Counted from the first letter of the stretch, positions 10,404-19,538 are shown. The stretch is DNA of 64,000 bases from Rhodococcus sp. H36-A4 (GCF_027158005.1 NZ_JAPVLQ010000004.1:186001-250000); one strand, 5' to 3'. A program made the numbers and translations. The notes: a model not told the origin generated them from the letters alone.

Positions 10404-11132
10404 TCAGCTCGCTTTGGAGTCCGGGAGACGCTCGGGGTCGATGCCGGCCACGGGCGCTACCGGGGCGTTCTTGAGGGATGCGGCGTAGACATCTACGTAC
10501 TCCTGACCGGACAACAACATCAGGTCGTACATCACTTCGTCGGTCACCGCTCGCTCGACGAACCGATTACCCGCCATGCCTTCGAAACGAGAAAAATCGA
10601 TAGGTTTGCCGATCTTGATAGTGACTTTCGACGGCTTCCAGATCTTCGAACCGATGGGATTCATCTTGTCGGTTCCGATCATCGCCACCGGCACCACCTG
10701 TACTCCGGTCTCCAGAGCCAGTCGGGCCATACCGGTCTTGCCCTTGTACAGCCTTCCATCCGGTGAGCGTGTGCCCTCCGGATAGATGCCGAGCAGTTTG
10801 CCCTTGGCGATCACCCGAGCGCCGGCGTTGAGCGCATCCTGTGCAGCATCGGCACCCGTCCGGTCGATCGGCACCTGACCGACCGCTGTGAAGAACCACT
10901 TCTGGAATGCACCCTTGAGTCCCGAACCTGTGAAGTATTCACTCTTGGCCAGGAACGTGATTCTTCGCTGCACTTTCAACGGCAGATAGAACGAATCGAG
11001 AACTGCCTGATGATTACTCGCCAGAATTACCGGCCCCCGCGCCGGGATGTTCTCGGCGCCTTCTACTGTCGGTCGGCCCATCGCAATCAGAATGGGACCG
11101 ATAAGCACGTACTTGACCAACCAGTACCACAT
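10404..11132 (-). CDS. 1-acyl-sn-glycerol-3-phosphate acyltransferase family (PlsC-like, Rv2182c)
   Basis: Membrane-bound acyltransferase of phospholipid synthesis. Motif I is NHQAVLDS (HX4D), motif III YPEGTRSPDG, and motif IV VVPVAMIG. 242 aa. ATG 11132 is preceded by AGGAAGG with 5 nt spacing. The acyl acceptor (lysophosphatidate or a PIM-type lipid) cannot be decided from sequence; neighbours in mannolipid metabolism make a specialised lipid substrate possible. Confidence 0.88.
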   Translation of the reverse strand: MWYWLVKYVLIGPILIAMGRPTVEGAENIPARGPVILASNHQAVLDSFYLPLKVQRRITFLAKSEYFTGSGLKGAFQKWFFTAVGQVPIDRTGADAAQDALNAGARVIAKGKLLGIYPEGTRSPDGRLYKGKTGMARLALETGVQVVPVAMIGTDKMNPIGSKIWKPSKVTIKIGKPIDFSRFEGMAGNRFVERAVTDEVMYDLMLLSGQEYVDVYAASLKNAPVAPVAGIDPERLPDSKAS

Positions 11133-11245
11133 GGGGTCCTTCCTGATTCGAGACTGTCTGTCCCCGCGGATTCGACGTTGACTCTACCCACCGTTTATGA
11201 CACCAACCACAACAACTCGGCAGCCGCGACAGAGGTCACACGCAG

Positions 11246-12220
11246 CTAACGCGCATCGATAGGAAATCCGGAACGCGCAAGGTCCGCCGCACCGATCATG
11301 CCAGCCGCTTCACCGAGTTGTGTGCTCACGATCCGCGCAAGCGGCCGGTGACCAGCACCGGTGATGAGTCGCGCATAGTGCCCCCGCGCCTCGTCCAAGA
11401 ACTGACCCGAGGAAGTCGCCACCCCGCCTGCGATGACGATCAAATCCGGATCATAGACATCGCTGACCAAAGCAAGACCGACCCCGAGCCAACGAGCGAA
11501 GTCGGCCATAGTACGTCGCGCGATCTCATCGCCGTCCTGCGCGGCGGAGGCGATACGGCGGCCGGTGAGTGATCCCGGATCGAGAAAAACCTCGCGCGCC
11601 AGAATCGTGGACGACGGTTGGTCGGCAGCGAGGAATTCGACGGCCGTGTCGACGAGCGCAGTTCCGCTGCAATACCGTTCCCAACATCCGCGCTTTCCGC
11701 ACGGGCAGGCACGACCGTCGGGGACGACCTGGATATGCCCCAGCTCCGGTGCAACACCATGACTACCTCGATAGATGCGACCTTCGATCAGGAGTGCAGC
11801 CCCGATTCCCGTGCCTATCGACACCATCACCACGTTTCGACCGCCTGCCGCAGCACCGAAACGATATTCGGCCCATGCGGCCGAATTGGCATCGTGTTCG
11901 AGAAGAACCGGCAGACCGATGCGCTCGCTCATCCGACTGGCCACCGGCGTGTCGATCCACGGCAGGTGCGGCGCGAATCTTACCGAGGTTCGGTCCGAGT
12001 CGATGAAACCTGCGACCGCAAGCCCGACCGCGGAAACAGGATGACGGGCGGCGAGTTCCTGGACGGCTCGATCGAGACCGTGCTCGAGGGCCGCAGCCGA
12101 ATGAGGCGTGGGCGACTGGGCGGAATCGATGACCTGACCGGACGAATCAACGACGGCGGCACGCAGGCTGGTGCCACCGACATCGATGCCGATGGTGAGC
12201 AATTCTCGACGCCGCTTCAT
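11246..12220 (-). CDS. ROK family sugar kinase (probable glucokinase)
   Basis: Phosphorylates a hexose, probably glucose with ATP. N-terminal phosphate-binding loop LTIGIDVGGTSLRAAVVD, catalytic region EHDANSAAWAEYRFG, and the ROK zinc motif CPCGKRGCWERYCSG. ATG 12220 (324 aa) is preceded by GAAAGG at good spacing; an open frame to 12283 adds 21 unlikely residues. No N-terminal helix-turn-helix, so it is an enzyme rather than a NagC-type repressor. A corynebacterial glucokinase occupies a comparable place. Glucose specificity is inferred. Confidence 0.83.
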   Translation of the reverse strand: MKRRRELLTIGIDVGGTSLRAAVVDSSGQVIDSAQSPTPHSAAALEHGLDRAVQELAARHPVSAVGLAVAGFIDSDRTSVRFAPHLPWIDTPVASRMSERIGLPVLLEHDANSAAWAEYRFGAAAGGRNVVMVSIGTGIGAALLIEGRIYRGSHGVAPELGHIQVVPDGRACPCGKRGCWERYCSGTALVDTAVEFLAADQPSSTILAREVFLDPGSLTGRRIASAAQDGDEIARRTMADFARWLGVGLALVSDVYDPDLIVIAGGVATSSGQFLDEARGHYARLITGAGHRPLARIVSTQLGEAAGMIGAADLARSGFPIDAR

Positions 12221-12325
12221 TACTGACCTTTCCAGTGCCGCCAGCCCCCGAAAAACGACATCGACGCATCTACCGATTCTCACCGGATCTTTCAGATCTC
12301 GAATCTCGCCGCTGTCCCGATCGGA

Positions 12326-12772
12326 CTACACCGGATCCTTGACAGTGACGGTAATCGGTACGAATCCGCCTCGTCGAACTACCGGCTCTTCCGTGTCCTG
12401 TGCCTCAGCCTGACCCGCCGGGTGATCCGGACCATGCCCGTCGGTGGCGGTCGCGGTGTCGGCTCCTGGGTCCTGGGTTGTCACTGTCGAGGCGTGCGTC
12501 GCTTGCGCAGCCGGACCATCCATGTGCTCGGCAACCAATTGCCGGATCATTGCGATGACGGTGGCACCCTCGGTCGCGAGAACTGTGAGTAGATCGTGTT
12601 GCTCGCCCCTGATCAACGCAGACAATGCACACACCGGGCACCAACTGCATCCCTGACGTGGGCGCTCCTGCTGATCGGCGACGGCTTGGCGGAGCATCGG
12701 CTCGACGCGTGTGAGCACGGTTTCGGCCAACGCCCACAGCTCGGCTGCGACGTCGGAATGCTCGGTGGTCAT
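12326..12772 (-). CDS. Conserved hypothetical protein with CSWCPVC motif (Rv2183c-like position)
   Basis: 148-aa soluble protein of unknown function. The N-terminal half is helical (AAELWALAETVLTRVEPML) and contains CSWCPVCALSALIRGE, two closely spaced CxxC-like pairs that could bind a metal. The C-terminal third is a low-complexity Ala/Thr/Gly/His tail. It follows the ArsA-like ATPase gene by 15 bp and is last in a three-gene operon, so it probably works with that ATPase or the SRPBCC protein. No catalytic function can be assigned. Confidence 0.75.
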   Translation of the reverse strand: MTTEHSDVAAELWALAETVLTRVEPMLRQAVADQQERPRQGCSWCPVCALSALIRGEQHDLLTVLATEGATVIAMIRQLVAEHMDGPAAQATHASTVTTQDPGADTATATDGHGPDHPAGQAEAQDTEEPVVRRGGFVPITVTVKDPV

Positions 12773-12787
12773 CTACAGCGTCACCTT

Positions 12788-14062
12788 TCAGGCCGGCCAC
12801 AGGGCCGGGTCGGGCCGGAAACGGACCACGAGATTTCCGGATTCGAACTCGGCGCCGAAAACTACACAACGACGCAGCACCGAAGCCAGGCGGACCCGCT
12901 TGCGGGTTCCGTCGGCACCGATGATCACGTCGTCCTCCACTCGCCCGAGACTGACCGTCGACGGGTCGACGACCGGGAGACGCAGCGTCATCGTGTACAC
13001 CGATTCCAACCCCGATCCCGACTCGTGCGCCACCACTGGTTTATCGAACTGGCGTGCGGCGACCTCGGCCCCACCCGATCGCCCGGACCCCGCTCGGTTA
13101 TTCACTGTGACGACACCCACCCGAGTCTCCAGCGCGCGGAGAGATGCCAACCCTACCGGTTCGTCTGCACTTTGTTCCACGACCAGCAACGAACAACCCC
13201 GCGCAAGCTGCTCGACGTCGGCAAGGCGGGCCTGCTGGGCTGCGCGCCAACTCTCGAACCAGAATACCGCCGGGTGCACACCTACCAGCCCCATCGACGG
13301 TGACTCGAGGTCTGGCAGAACCTTGTTGACGATCACCTCGGCGACCGGCAAGCCCATCAATGCAGCCGCCGACATCGTCCGACGTGCCTCCGCGACCCCG
13401 ACCGAATCCGGCGTCAGAACGATTGTCGCCGTCGTTCGCCGGTGATCGAACAACAGCTCACGAACTGCGTCGGCGTCTGCGAGGACGCGTTCCATCGCTG
13501 CGACCAGAACAGTCAGACGTGGGTCCGTCCCGGTACCCGCGACGACCCGATCGTGTTGGGGCCAGAGGCGTTCCAGATAGCCACACAGCAGGTCTGGAAG
13601 CGCCAGGGTGCGCAACGCATCAGCGGTTGCCGGAAGGTCGACGAACACTGTGTCCCAAATTCTTTCGTCCACCAGTTCGACCAGCCGATGCAACCCGAGG
13701 AGTTCCTGGGCTCCCGGCGCGCCCACGATCTCTTCGGGGTCGATACCGCCGAAACGAACGCCGTGTTCGTGCCCCGTTCCTGCCAACGACACGATGGCCG
13801 AGATCGATCGGTAGCTCGCCTCCAGTAGCGCCAAGGTATTCAACTCGAGAACATCGAGTCCCTCGGCGACCGACCTGGGCCGATTACCGGCCGGTGACGT
13901 CGAATCATCCGAAGGTGGGCGTCCGAGAACATCGAGCAACGAATGTGCCTGATCGAATGACACCACCAACACTCGACGCCCCGACCTGGCGTCCGCGATC
14001 GCAGCCTTGGCAGCAAGCGTCGTCTTTCCCGCTCCGCCCTTTCCGACGAACAGTCGGACCAT
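12788..14062 (-). CDS. ArsA/GET3-like P-loop ATPase (Rv2184c-like)
   Basis: SIMIBI-class ATPase with the deviant Walker A motif KGGAGKTTLAAKAA at the very N-terminus and FDQAHSLLDVLG as switch I. 424 aa with a single ATPase unit. Eukaryotic relatives (Get3) deliver tail-anchored membrane proteins and bacterial ArsA drives arsenite export, but no ars genes are near, so arsenic resistance is unlikely. The C-terminal region (VDPSTVSLGRVEDDVIIGADGTRKRVRLASVL) resembles a beta-rich anion-transport ATPase tail. Middle gene of a three-gene operon. Confidence 0.83.
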   Translation of the reverse strand: MVRLFVGKGGAGKTTLAAKAAIADARSGRRVLVVSFDQAHSLLDVLGRPPSDDSTSPAGNRPRSVAEGLDVLELNTLALLEASYRSISAIVSLAGTGHEHGVRFGGIDPEEIVGAPGAQELLGLHRLVELVDERIWDTVFVDLPATADALRTLALPDLLCGYLERLWPQHDRVVAGTGTDPRLTVLVAAMERVLADADAVRELLFDHRRTTATIVLTPDSVGVAEARRTMSAAALMGLPVAEVIVNKVLPDLESPSMGLVGVHPAVFWFESWRAAQQARLADVEQLARGCSLLVVEQSADEPVGLASLRALETRVGVVTVNNRAGSGRSGGAEVAARQFDKPVVAHESGSGLESVYTMTLRLPVVDPSTVSLGRVEDDVIIGADGTRKRVRLASVLRRCVVFGAEFESGNLVVRFRPDPALWPA

Positions 14063-14088
14063 GGTGCGGGCGTCGGTGCGAGGCTCGC

Positions 14089-14526
14089 TCAGCCTTCGAC
14101 CCGCTTCTTCAGCTCTTTGAGCGCGGTGTCGGTGATGACCTTCTCCGCTTTGCGCTTGAACAACCCGATCATCGGAATGTTCAGATCTACCGTCAACTCG
14201 TAGACGACATCGGTCCGTCCGTCACCGGTGGCCTTCAACGTGTAGGACCCCGACTGCGACTTCTGCATTTCACCCGATACGAGCTCCCATGCCACCGCCA
14301 TTCCATCCGGTGCCCAGTCGTAACGAAGTTCGTAGGTGTCCTTGACCATTCCAGCGTCGAGGACGAACTTGACGCGGTCCGCTCGACCGTTCGAGCCGGT
14401 AGCCAGCACCTCCACTGACTTCGCTGCCGAGACCCAGGACGGATACGCGTCGAAGTCTGCGATCACGTCCATTACCTGTGAGGACGGAGCGTCGACGGTG
14501 ATCGACCTCTGAGTTTTCTCGGCCAT
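14089..14526 (-). CDS. SRPBCC/START-like lipid-binding protein (Rv2185c-like)
   Basis: 145-aa polyketide cyclase/dehydrase-like protein with an alpha/beta grip cavity for hydrophobic ligands. The N-terminal RSITVDAPSSQVMDVIADFDAYPSW is the usual SRPBCC signature, and the long C-terminal helix ends KELKKRVEG. GAGGAAG lies about 13 nt before ATG 14526. First gene of the operon with the ArsA-like ATPase (26-bp gap). The ligand is unknown; lipid handling is plausible given the neighbouring acyl-CoA ligase and PlsC genes. Confidence 0.82.
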   Translation of the reverse strand: MAEKTQRSITVDAPSSQVMDVIADFDAYPSWVSAAKSVEVLATGSNGRADRVKFVLDAGMVKDTYELRYDWAPDGMAVAWELVSGEMQKSQSGSYTLKATGDGRTDVVYELTVDLNIPMIGLFKRKAEKVITDTALKELKKRVEG

Positions 14527-14666
14527 GCTGTTGGTCCGCTTCCTCTCTCATTCGGTGTCGATGGGCTTGTCTCACCCAGGCATCGGCGCTCGCCGTCGAC
14601 GCCCCTCATCACACACGATCGCCTACTGTCCGCACAACGGGGACCGCAAGTGAGCGCGCTTCGCCT

Positions 14667-15059
14667 CTAGATTCGTGCGTGATCCGGACGTTCGCCCGCA
14701 GCGCGGCCTGCCTCCAATTCACGCTTGAGCGCGAATGCCATCGATTTTCCTGCAATCCTTCGCCTACGGTTCTCGCCGACAAGGTCTAGTCCTTCTCGTC
14801 CAGCGGGTGGCTCTGCGTGCAAAAAATAATGGACGATCACGCCGTCGAGGACCGGGACTTCCTCGAGCCACACTTCCATCGTCCCGGTCAGCGCTCCGTC
14901 GATCGTCCAACGGATGCCTTTCTCGCCCCGATCTTCGGACACCTCGATCCGCAGGTCAGGCCACCACGACCGCCAACGATCTCTCGGCGCCATCGCCTCG
15001 GAGACGCGCGCGCCCGGAACAGCAATGAAAGTTTGATCCGCTACTTGGATACTGCTCAT
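14667..15059 (-). CDS. SRPBCC-family hypothetical protein (Rv2186c-like)
   Basis: 130-aa protein starting MSSIQVADQTFIAVPGARV, with WPDLRIEVSEDRGEKGIRWTI and TGTMEVWLEEVPVLDGVIVHYFL, a strand pattern of the START/SRPBCC fold. It ends with a basic helix AGKSMAFALKRELEAGR. Divergent from fadD15 with a 135-bp gap, and separated from the downstream SRPBCC gene by 140 bp, so it may be a separate transcript. No catalytic residues are recognisable. Confidence 0.72.
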   Translation of the reverse strand: MSSIQVADQTFIAVPGARVSEAMAPRDRWRSWWPDLRIEVSEDRGEKGIRWTIDGALTGTMEVWLEEVPVLDGVIVHYFLHAEPPAGREGLDLVGENRRRRIAGKSMAFALKRELEAGRAAGERPDHARI

Positions 15060-15149
15060 CGAAAGAGCTTCACATATATCTTTCGCGGCGCTGCACCTGA
15101 GGCGGTCGAACTGCTACTTGAAGCCGGACTACAGTACAAACAATCCGAG

Positions 15150-15163
15150 CTACTCGTGAGTAG
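15150..15163. promoter_or_regulatory. Inverted repeat upstream of fadD15 (possible operator)
   Basis: CTACTCGTGAGTAG: perfect 6-bp arms with a 2-bp centre, 31 bp before the fadD15 start and in the divergent intergenic region. The size suits a small dimeric repressor. No regulator gene is adjacent, so assignment is tentative. Confidence 0.3.
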
Positions 15164-15194
15164 AGCTAACCGATCCGTTGTTGGAGGTACCCCC

Positions 15195-17003
15195 GTGCGT
15201 GAGTTCACTGTGCCCGCCCGATTCGAAATCGAGGACGGGGAATCGGCAGTCGATTCCGTTTTCACCCGCCGGGCTTCGGCACCCGAGTCCGTGGCGTTTC
15301 TCCGCCAAGAGAACGGCAACTGGACCGACGTCACTGCCGAGCAGTTCGCTACTCAGGTCGTATCGGTTGCCAAAGGACTGATTGCCTCCGGTGTCGAGCA
15401 GGGTGATCGCGTCGCATTGATGTCCTCGACGCGCTACGAATGGTCGGTACTCGACTATGCGATCTGGGCGGCAGGCGGCGTGACGGTTCCGGTCTACGAG
15501 ACATCATCTGCCAATCAGGTCGAGTGGATTCTCTCCGACGCCGAGCCGGTTCTACTCGTGCTGGAAAACGGGCAGCACCGCGACGAAACCGCCGACGTCG
15601 TCACAGCGTCGACGACGGTACGTAGGACGTTCCAGGTGGACGGTACAACAGCCGATACCGGCGCGATCCACGAATTGACCGAACTCGGCGCGGCCACTGC
15701 CGATGGCGTGGTCGAGGCGCGTGTCGCTGCCCTACGTTCGTCCGATCCGGCGACCCTCATCTACACCTCCGGTACTACCGGCCGCCCCAAGGGCGTACAG
15801 CTCACCCACGCCAATCTCCTTGCGGAGTCCAAGGGAATCCGCGAGACGACGCTGAAGACACTGCTGAGGGGCGGCACGCGGACCCTGATGTTCCTGCCGC
15901 TCGCGCACGTATTGGCCCGCGCCGTCACGATTGCGGCCTTCGATGCGGGGACCACAGTCGGCCACACGAACGACATACCCAACCTCGTCGCGACGTTCGG
16001 GTCGTTCAAACCCGACTTCATCCTGTCGGTTCCTCGAGTGTTCGAGAAAGTGTTCAACACCGCGAAGCAGAAGGCACACGCCGACGGCAAGGGAAGGATC
16101 TTCGACGCGGCCGCCGACACAGCTGTCGCGTGGAGCCAGTCGAAGGACGACGGCTCCACCGGAATCGTTCTTCGGGTCAAGCATGCAGTGTTCGACAAAC
16201 TCGTCTACTCGAAACTCCGTGCGGCTCTGGGTGGCAACTGCAAGCTGGCAATCTCCGGCGGCGCTCCGCTCGGCGCACGACTCGGCCACTTCTATCGCGG
16301 AATCGGGGTACCGATCTACGAGGGATACGGACTGACCGAGACCAGTGCTGCCTTTGCGGTGAATACGATCGGGTATCAACACGTCGGCAGTGTCGGTCGA
16401 CCCCTCCCCGGCAATACCGTCCGTATCGCCCCCGACGGCGAAATTCAGCTGCGCGGCCCTGTTGTGTTCGCCGGCTACTGGCGAAACGAAGAAGCGACTG
16501 CCGAGTCCCTGGACGACGGATGGTTCTGTACCGGCGACCTCGGTTCGCTCGACGCCGACGGGTACATCACGATCACCGGCCGCAAGAAAGAATTGATCGT
16601 CACCGCAGGTGGGAAGAACGTCTCGCCCGCAGGTCTGGAAGATCAACTGCGCGCGCATGCCCTGATCAGTCAAGCAATCGTCGTCGGCGATCAGAAGCCA
16701 TTCATCGGCGCGCTCTTGACGCTCGACACCGACGCTCTGACCGGCTGGAAGGCGCGCAACTCCAAACCCGCAGATTCATCTGCTGCCGACCTGACCACCG
16801 ACCGGGACCTGATCGCAGAGATCGATGCGGCGATCGCTGAGGCAAACAAGTCGGTCTCACACGCCGAAGGGATCAAGAAGTACCGGATCCTGCCGAACGA
16901 CTTCACCGAGGAGGCGGGCGAGGTGACACCTACGATGAAGCTCAAACGCAATGTGATCACGAAGTCCTACGCGGACGACGTCGAAGCGATCTACTCCAAG
17001 TAG
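15195..17003 (+). CDS. fadD15: Long-chain fatty acid-CoA ligase (FadD15-like)
   Basis: ANL-superfamily enzyme activating long-chain fatty acids to acyl-CoA via acyl-AMP. Visible motifs are LIYTSGTTGRPKGVQ (phosphate-binding loop), YEGYGLTETSA, and DGWFCTGDLGSLDADGYITITGRKKELI with the hinge; the C-terminus ends DVEAIYSK. GTG 15195 (602 aa) gives MREFTVPARF, matches mycobacterial FadD15, and has TGGAGG at 15182-15187. The open frame continues to 14817 but that part is antisense to the SRPBCC gene and not expected to be translated. It ends at a bidirectional hairpin shared with pimB'. Confidence 0.93.
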   Translation: MREFTVPARFEIEDGESAVDSVFTRRASAPESVAFLRQENGNWTDVTAEQFATQVVSVAKGLIASGVEQGDRVALMSSTRYEWSVLDYAIWAAGGVTVPVYETSSANQVEWILSDAEPVLLVLENGQHRDETADVVTASTTVRRTFQVDGTTADTGAIHELTELGAATADGVVEARVAALRSSDPATLIYTSGTTGRPKGVQLTHANLLAESKGIRETTLKTLLRGGTRTLMFLPLAHVLARAVTIAAFDAGTTVGHTNDIPNLVATFGSFKPDFILSVPRVFEKVFNTAKQKAHADGKGRIFDAAADTAVAWSQSKDDGSTGIVLRVKHAVFDKLVYSKLRAALGGNCKLAISGGAPLGARLGHFYRGIGVPIYEGYGLTETSAAFAVNTIGYQHVGSVGRPLPGNTVRIAPDGEIQLRGPVVFAGYWRNEEATAESLDDGWFCTGDLGSLDADGYITITGRKKELIVTAGGKNVSPAGLEDQLRAHALISQAIVVGDQKPFIGALLTLDTDALTGWKARNSKPADSSAADLTTDRDLIAEIDAAIAEANKSVSHAEGIKKYRILPNDFTEEAGEVTPTMKLKRNVITKSYADDVEAIYSK

Positions 17004-17010
17004 TCACCGC

Positions 17011-17051
17011 CCTGTTCCCTTGTGTGCCGACCACGCGCACAAGGGAACAGG
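17011..17051. terminator. Bidirectional terminator between fadD15 and pimB'
   Basis: Perfect 14-bp stem CCTGTTCCCTTGTG (17011-17024) and its complement (17038-17051) with a 13-nt loop, lying just after fadD15 and just after the convergent pimB' stop. It lacks a long T run. Confidence 0.8.
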
Positions 17052-17058
17052 CCGCGGG

Positions 17059-18183
17059 TCAGAGCAGTCCGCGCAACTTGTGCGCGAGAGTGTCCCAGCG
17101 CCAGTTCTTTTCGACCCACTCACGTCCGGCCGCGCCCATCGATGCGGCGAGCGTCGCATCGGACAGAATTCGGACGATCGACTCGGTGATCTGCTCGACC
17201 GAACGACCATCGACTACAAGTCCGGTTTCGTTCTGCCGCACCGTCTCCGGTGCGCCACCGGACATGCCGGCGACGACCGGCACGCCGCACGCCGATGCTT
17301 CCAGGTAGACGATTCCCAGGCCCTCGACATCGAGCCCCCAGCCGCGAGTTCTGCTCGGCATCGCGAAGACATCCGCGATCGTGTGATGCGCGGCCAGCTC
17401 CGCCGAAGGGACTGTGCCAGTGAAGATCACGTGTTCCTCCACGTCGCAGCTTCGGGCCAGCCCGCGCAAGGTGCCCTCGTACGGCCCGCCACCGACGATG
17501 ACCAGAACCGCACCGTCGATCGCTTCTCTGATCCCCTGCATCGACCGGATGAGAAAATCCTGTCCCTTGCGCGGCACCAAGCGGGAAAGACACAGAATCG
17601 TCGGGCGATCCCCCAACCCGTAACGAGCCCGAAGTTCTGCTCGCGCAGCGGAATCCGGTTTGAATTTATCGGTGTCGACACCCGGCGGCACATGCTCGAG
17701 CGCGGCCTGCGGACCGAAAGCCGACGCGAACCGTCCTCGCGTGTACTTGCTTACATACGTCACGGTGTCGACAGAGTTGCCGATCGCACGCAGCGTTCCG
17801 CGACCACCTGGAATCATCGACCATCCCACTTCGTGACCATGGGTGCTGGCGATGATCGTCTCTGCCCCGGCGCGTCTGACTATTGGAGCCATCACAGCGA
17901 GCGGCGCTGCCGCACCGAACCACACACTGTCACAATCGTGCGACTTCACAAGCCGCGCAGCTCTTCGCGCCACCAGCGGCGTCGGGAGCATCAACGTCGT
18001 GGGATGCCGAACTACCTCGTACGGCTGGCCCGCATCGAACGCGACATGACTATCGCCCCGCCATCGGGGGGCATACACCACCAGTTCTTCGGGTGGGAAC
18101 CTATCCGCAATGCTCTGGAGATAGGACTGAATACCTCCGGGACGCGGGGGAAAGTCATTCGTTACCAAGAGCGTCCGACCCAT
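17059..18183 (-). CDS. pimB': Phosphatidylinositol alpha-mannosyltransferase (PimB', GT4)
   Basis: Transfers a second mannose from GDP-mannose to PIM1 at the cytoplasmic face, giving PIM2, the anchor of lipomannan and LAM. GT4 features are LLVTNDFPPRPGGIQSYLQ at the N-terminus, VWFGAAAPLA, STHGHEVGWSM, CLSRLVPRKGQD and the nucleotide-sugar region DVEGLGIVYLEASACGVPV with GGAPETV. ATG 18183 gives 374 aa, near the mycobacterial size; an open frame to 18561 overlaps the upstream gene and is spurious. It follows the lipoprotein gene by 14 bp in one operon. Confidence 0.93.
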   Translation of the reverse strand: MGRTLLVTNDFPPRPGGIQSYLQSIADRFPPEELVVYAPRWRGDSHVAFDAGQPYEVVRHPTTLMLPTPLVARRAARLVKSHDCDSVWFGAAAPLAVMAPIVRRAGAETIIASTHGHEVGWSMIPGGRGTLRAIGNSVDTVTYVSKYTRGRFASAFGPQAALEHVPPGVDTDKFKPDSAARAELRARYGLGDRPTILCLSRLVPRKGQDFLIRSMQGIREAIDGAVLVIVGGGPYEGTLRGLARSCDVEEHVIFTGTVPSAELAAHHTIADVFAMPSRTRGWGLDVEGLGIVYLEASACGVPVVAGMSGGAPETVRQNETGLVVDGRSVEQITESIVRILSDATLAASMGAAGREWVEKNWRWDTLAHKLRGLL

Positions 18184-18197
18184 TGCACTACCGTAGG

Positions 18198-19538
18198 TCA
18201 GCTCGCATTCTGCGCAACCCAAGCCCCCCAGTCCGCGATGAACGTGTCGGGTCTCGACCCGACAGTCGCTTCGAGACCCGCGCTGATCTCGGCGTCTGCG
18301 TGCGGACCGGTTGCCAACTGCGCGTAAAGATCTCGGAGCACCTGCTCGCCGTACCGCTCGGCGACGAACGCTGCCAGGGACCATGCGGATTCGTAGGCGA
18401 GGGTGGAACGGAGCCCACCTGCCGAGAAATCGGAGTCTGCCGGGAGAACCGTGGGCGGTCCACCTGCCCGGACTGCACGACTCAGGGTCGGCGCCAGCGT
18501 GGCGAAGTCGACACCCGATCCGCGATATCCCGAATAGTCCGCGAACCCCTCGAGCATCCACGTCGGGGATCCGTCGACAGTGTTCGCGCGAGCGGCGATG
18601 TGCGTGAGTTCGTGACGCAGGACCGAGCGAGTAGTGAAGTCGGTCAATCGCTCTGCGGCGGAGGGAGAGAAGATGACACGCTGCCCAGTCACCGGATCGC
18701 CGGGCACGACAAAATCAGAGACGGACACAGCCGCCACGTCCGGACCTGCAACTCCCCCTGCCGAAGCGAGGAACTCGTCTGTGGAACTCGTCGTCACTAC
18801 CAGCGTCTTGCGCGGCCAGTCGTCACCCACGAAGTCCGCCACTGCCTCGACAGCGGCCGGCAACTCGGTGGCAAGCCGAGAGGTGAGAAGATCCTGCTCT
18901 CGTTTTCCCAACACCATCGATGTTCCCCCGGCCGTCGCGATCGGCGTGACCGTCACCGGCCCGAAGTCCCACGGTCCTCGCCAGGTATGCCGGTCGATAC
19001 CGGGTATGTCCGTGTCGGACACCAGTCGCCATCTGTCGTCGCGCTCGGCCACCAGCAGCGAAATGGGTCTGCGGGTCGGTAGATCATCCGGCCCGTCGAC
19101 GCCATACCGAAGAACCACCGACGGCGCCCACACATCGGCGGCCGCCACTCGCTCGGCTACCTCGGACGGGACGGGCGTTTCCGGCTCGTCCACGATCTCG
19201 TAGCCCCACTCGGACAGCGGCACATCCGAGAGGTCGGATGCGGTGCGGATCAGCGATTGCAGGAACTCAGGTGATGCTGCCGGGTCGACCAGAGCTTCGA
19301 GCGCGGCAGCGTCGTTGGAGGAGACCGCATCCGCCCAATCCGCCAGAAGCTCTTCTACGCCCGCCTGACGCTGATCCTCGTACGGATTCGAGGGCATCGG
19401 CGGCGTCGACTCGGCCGGCGGGCCGGACGCTGTACACCCCGACATCCATACGAGGGCACCGACGAGGACTGCCGCCGACAAAGAGCGGCGGACAGTAATC
19501 GAGTGAATCAAGCTGGCGCTATCAGTACCGGCGCGCAC
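18198..19538 (-). CDS. Putative lipoprotein zinc metallopeptidase with HELTH motif (Rv2189c position)
   Basis: 446-aa exported lipoprotein: hydrophobic signal LSAAVLVGALVWMSGC with the lipobox Cys, followed by a Pro-rich spacer. A tentative zinc-protease core is HELTH at 309-313 plus Glu330 in MLEGFADYSGY, the HExxH...E layout of gluzincins. The middle part (LLVAERDDRWRLVSDTDIPG) looks like a structural domain. GTG 19538 overlaps ripC by 17 bp; TTG 19511 is an alternative that still leaves a full signal peptide. It lies between a peptidoglycan hydrolase and pimB', suggesting a cell-surface maturation role. Substrate unknown; function is inference. Confidence 0.78.
   Translation of the reverse strand: MRAGTDSASLIHSITVRRSLSAAVLVGALVWMSGCTASGPPAESTPPMPSNPYEDQRQAGVEELLADWADAVSSNDAAALEALVDPAASPEFLQSLIRTASDLSDVPLSEWGYEIVDEPETPVPSEVAERVAAADVWAPSVVLRYGVDGPDDLPTRRPISLLVAERDDRWRLVSDTDIPGIDRHTWRGPWDFGPVTVTPIATAGGTSMVLGKREQDLLTSRLATELPAAVEAVADFVGDDWPRKTLVVTTSSTDEFLASAGGVAGPDVAAVSVSDFVVPGDPVTGQRVIFSPSAAERLTDFTTRSVLRHELTHIAARANTVDGSPTWMLEGFADYSGYRGSGVDFATLAPTLSRAVRAGGPPTVLPADSDFSAGGLRSTLAYESAWSLAAFVAERYGEQVLRDLYAQLATGPHADAEISAGLEATVGSRPDTFIADWGAWVAQNAS

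Noticed and set aside
14817-15194. N-terminal extension of the fadD15 frame
   Set aside because: Antisense to the SRPBCC gene; GTG 15195 has a good ribosome site and gives the standard FadD15 N-terminus.
18184-18561. N-terminal extension of the pimB' frame
   Set aside because: Overlaps the upstream lipoprotein gene on the same strand; the GT4 N-terminus begins at ATG 18183.
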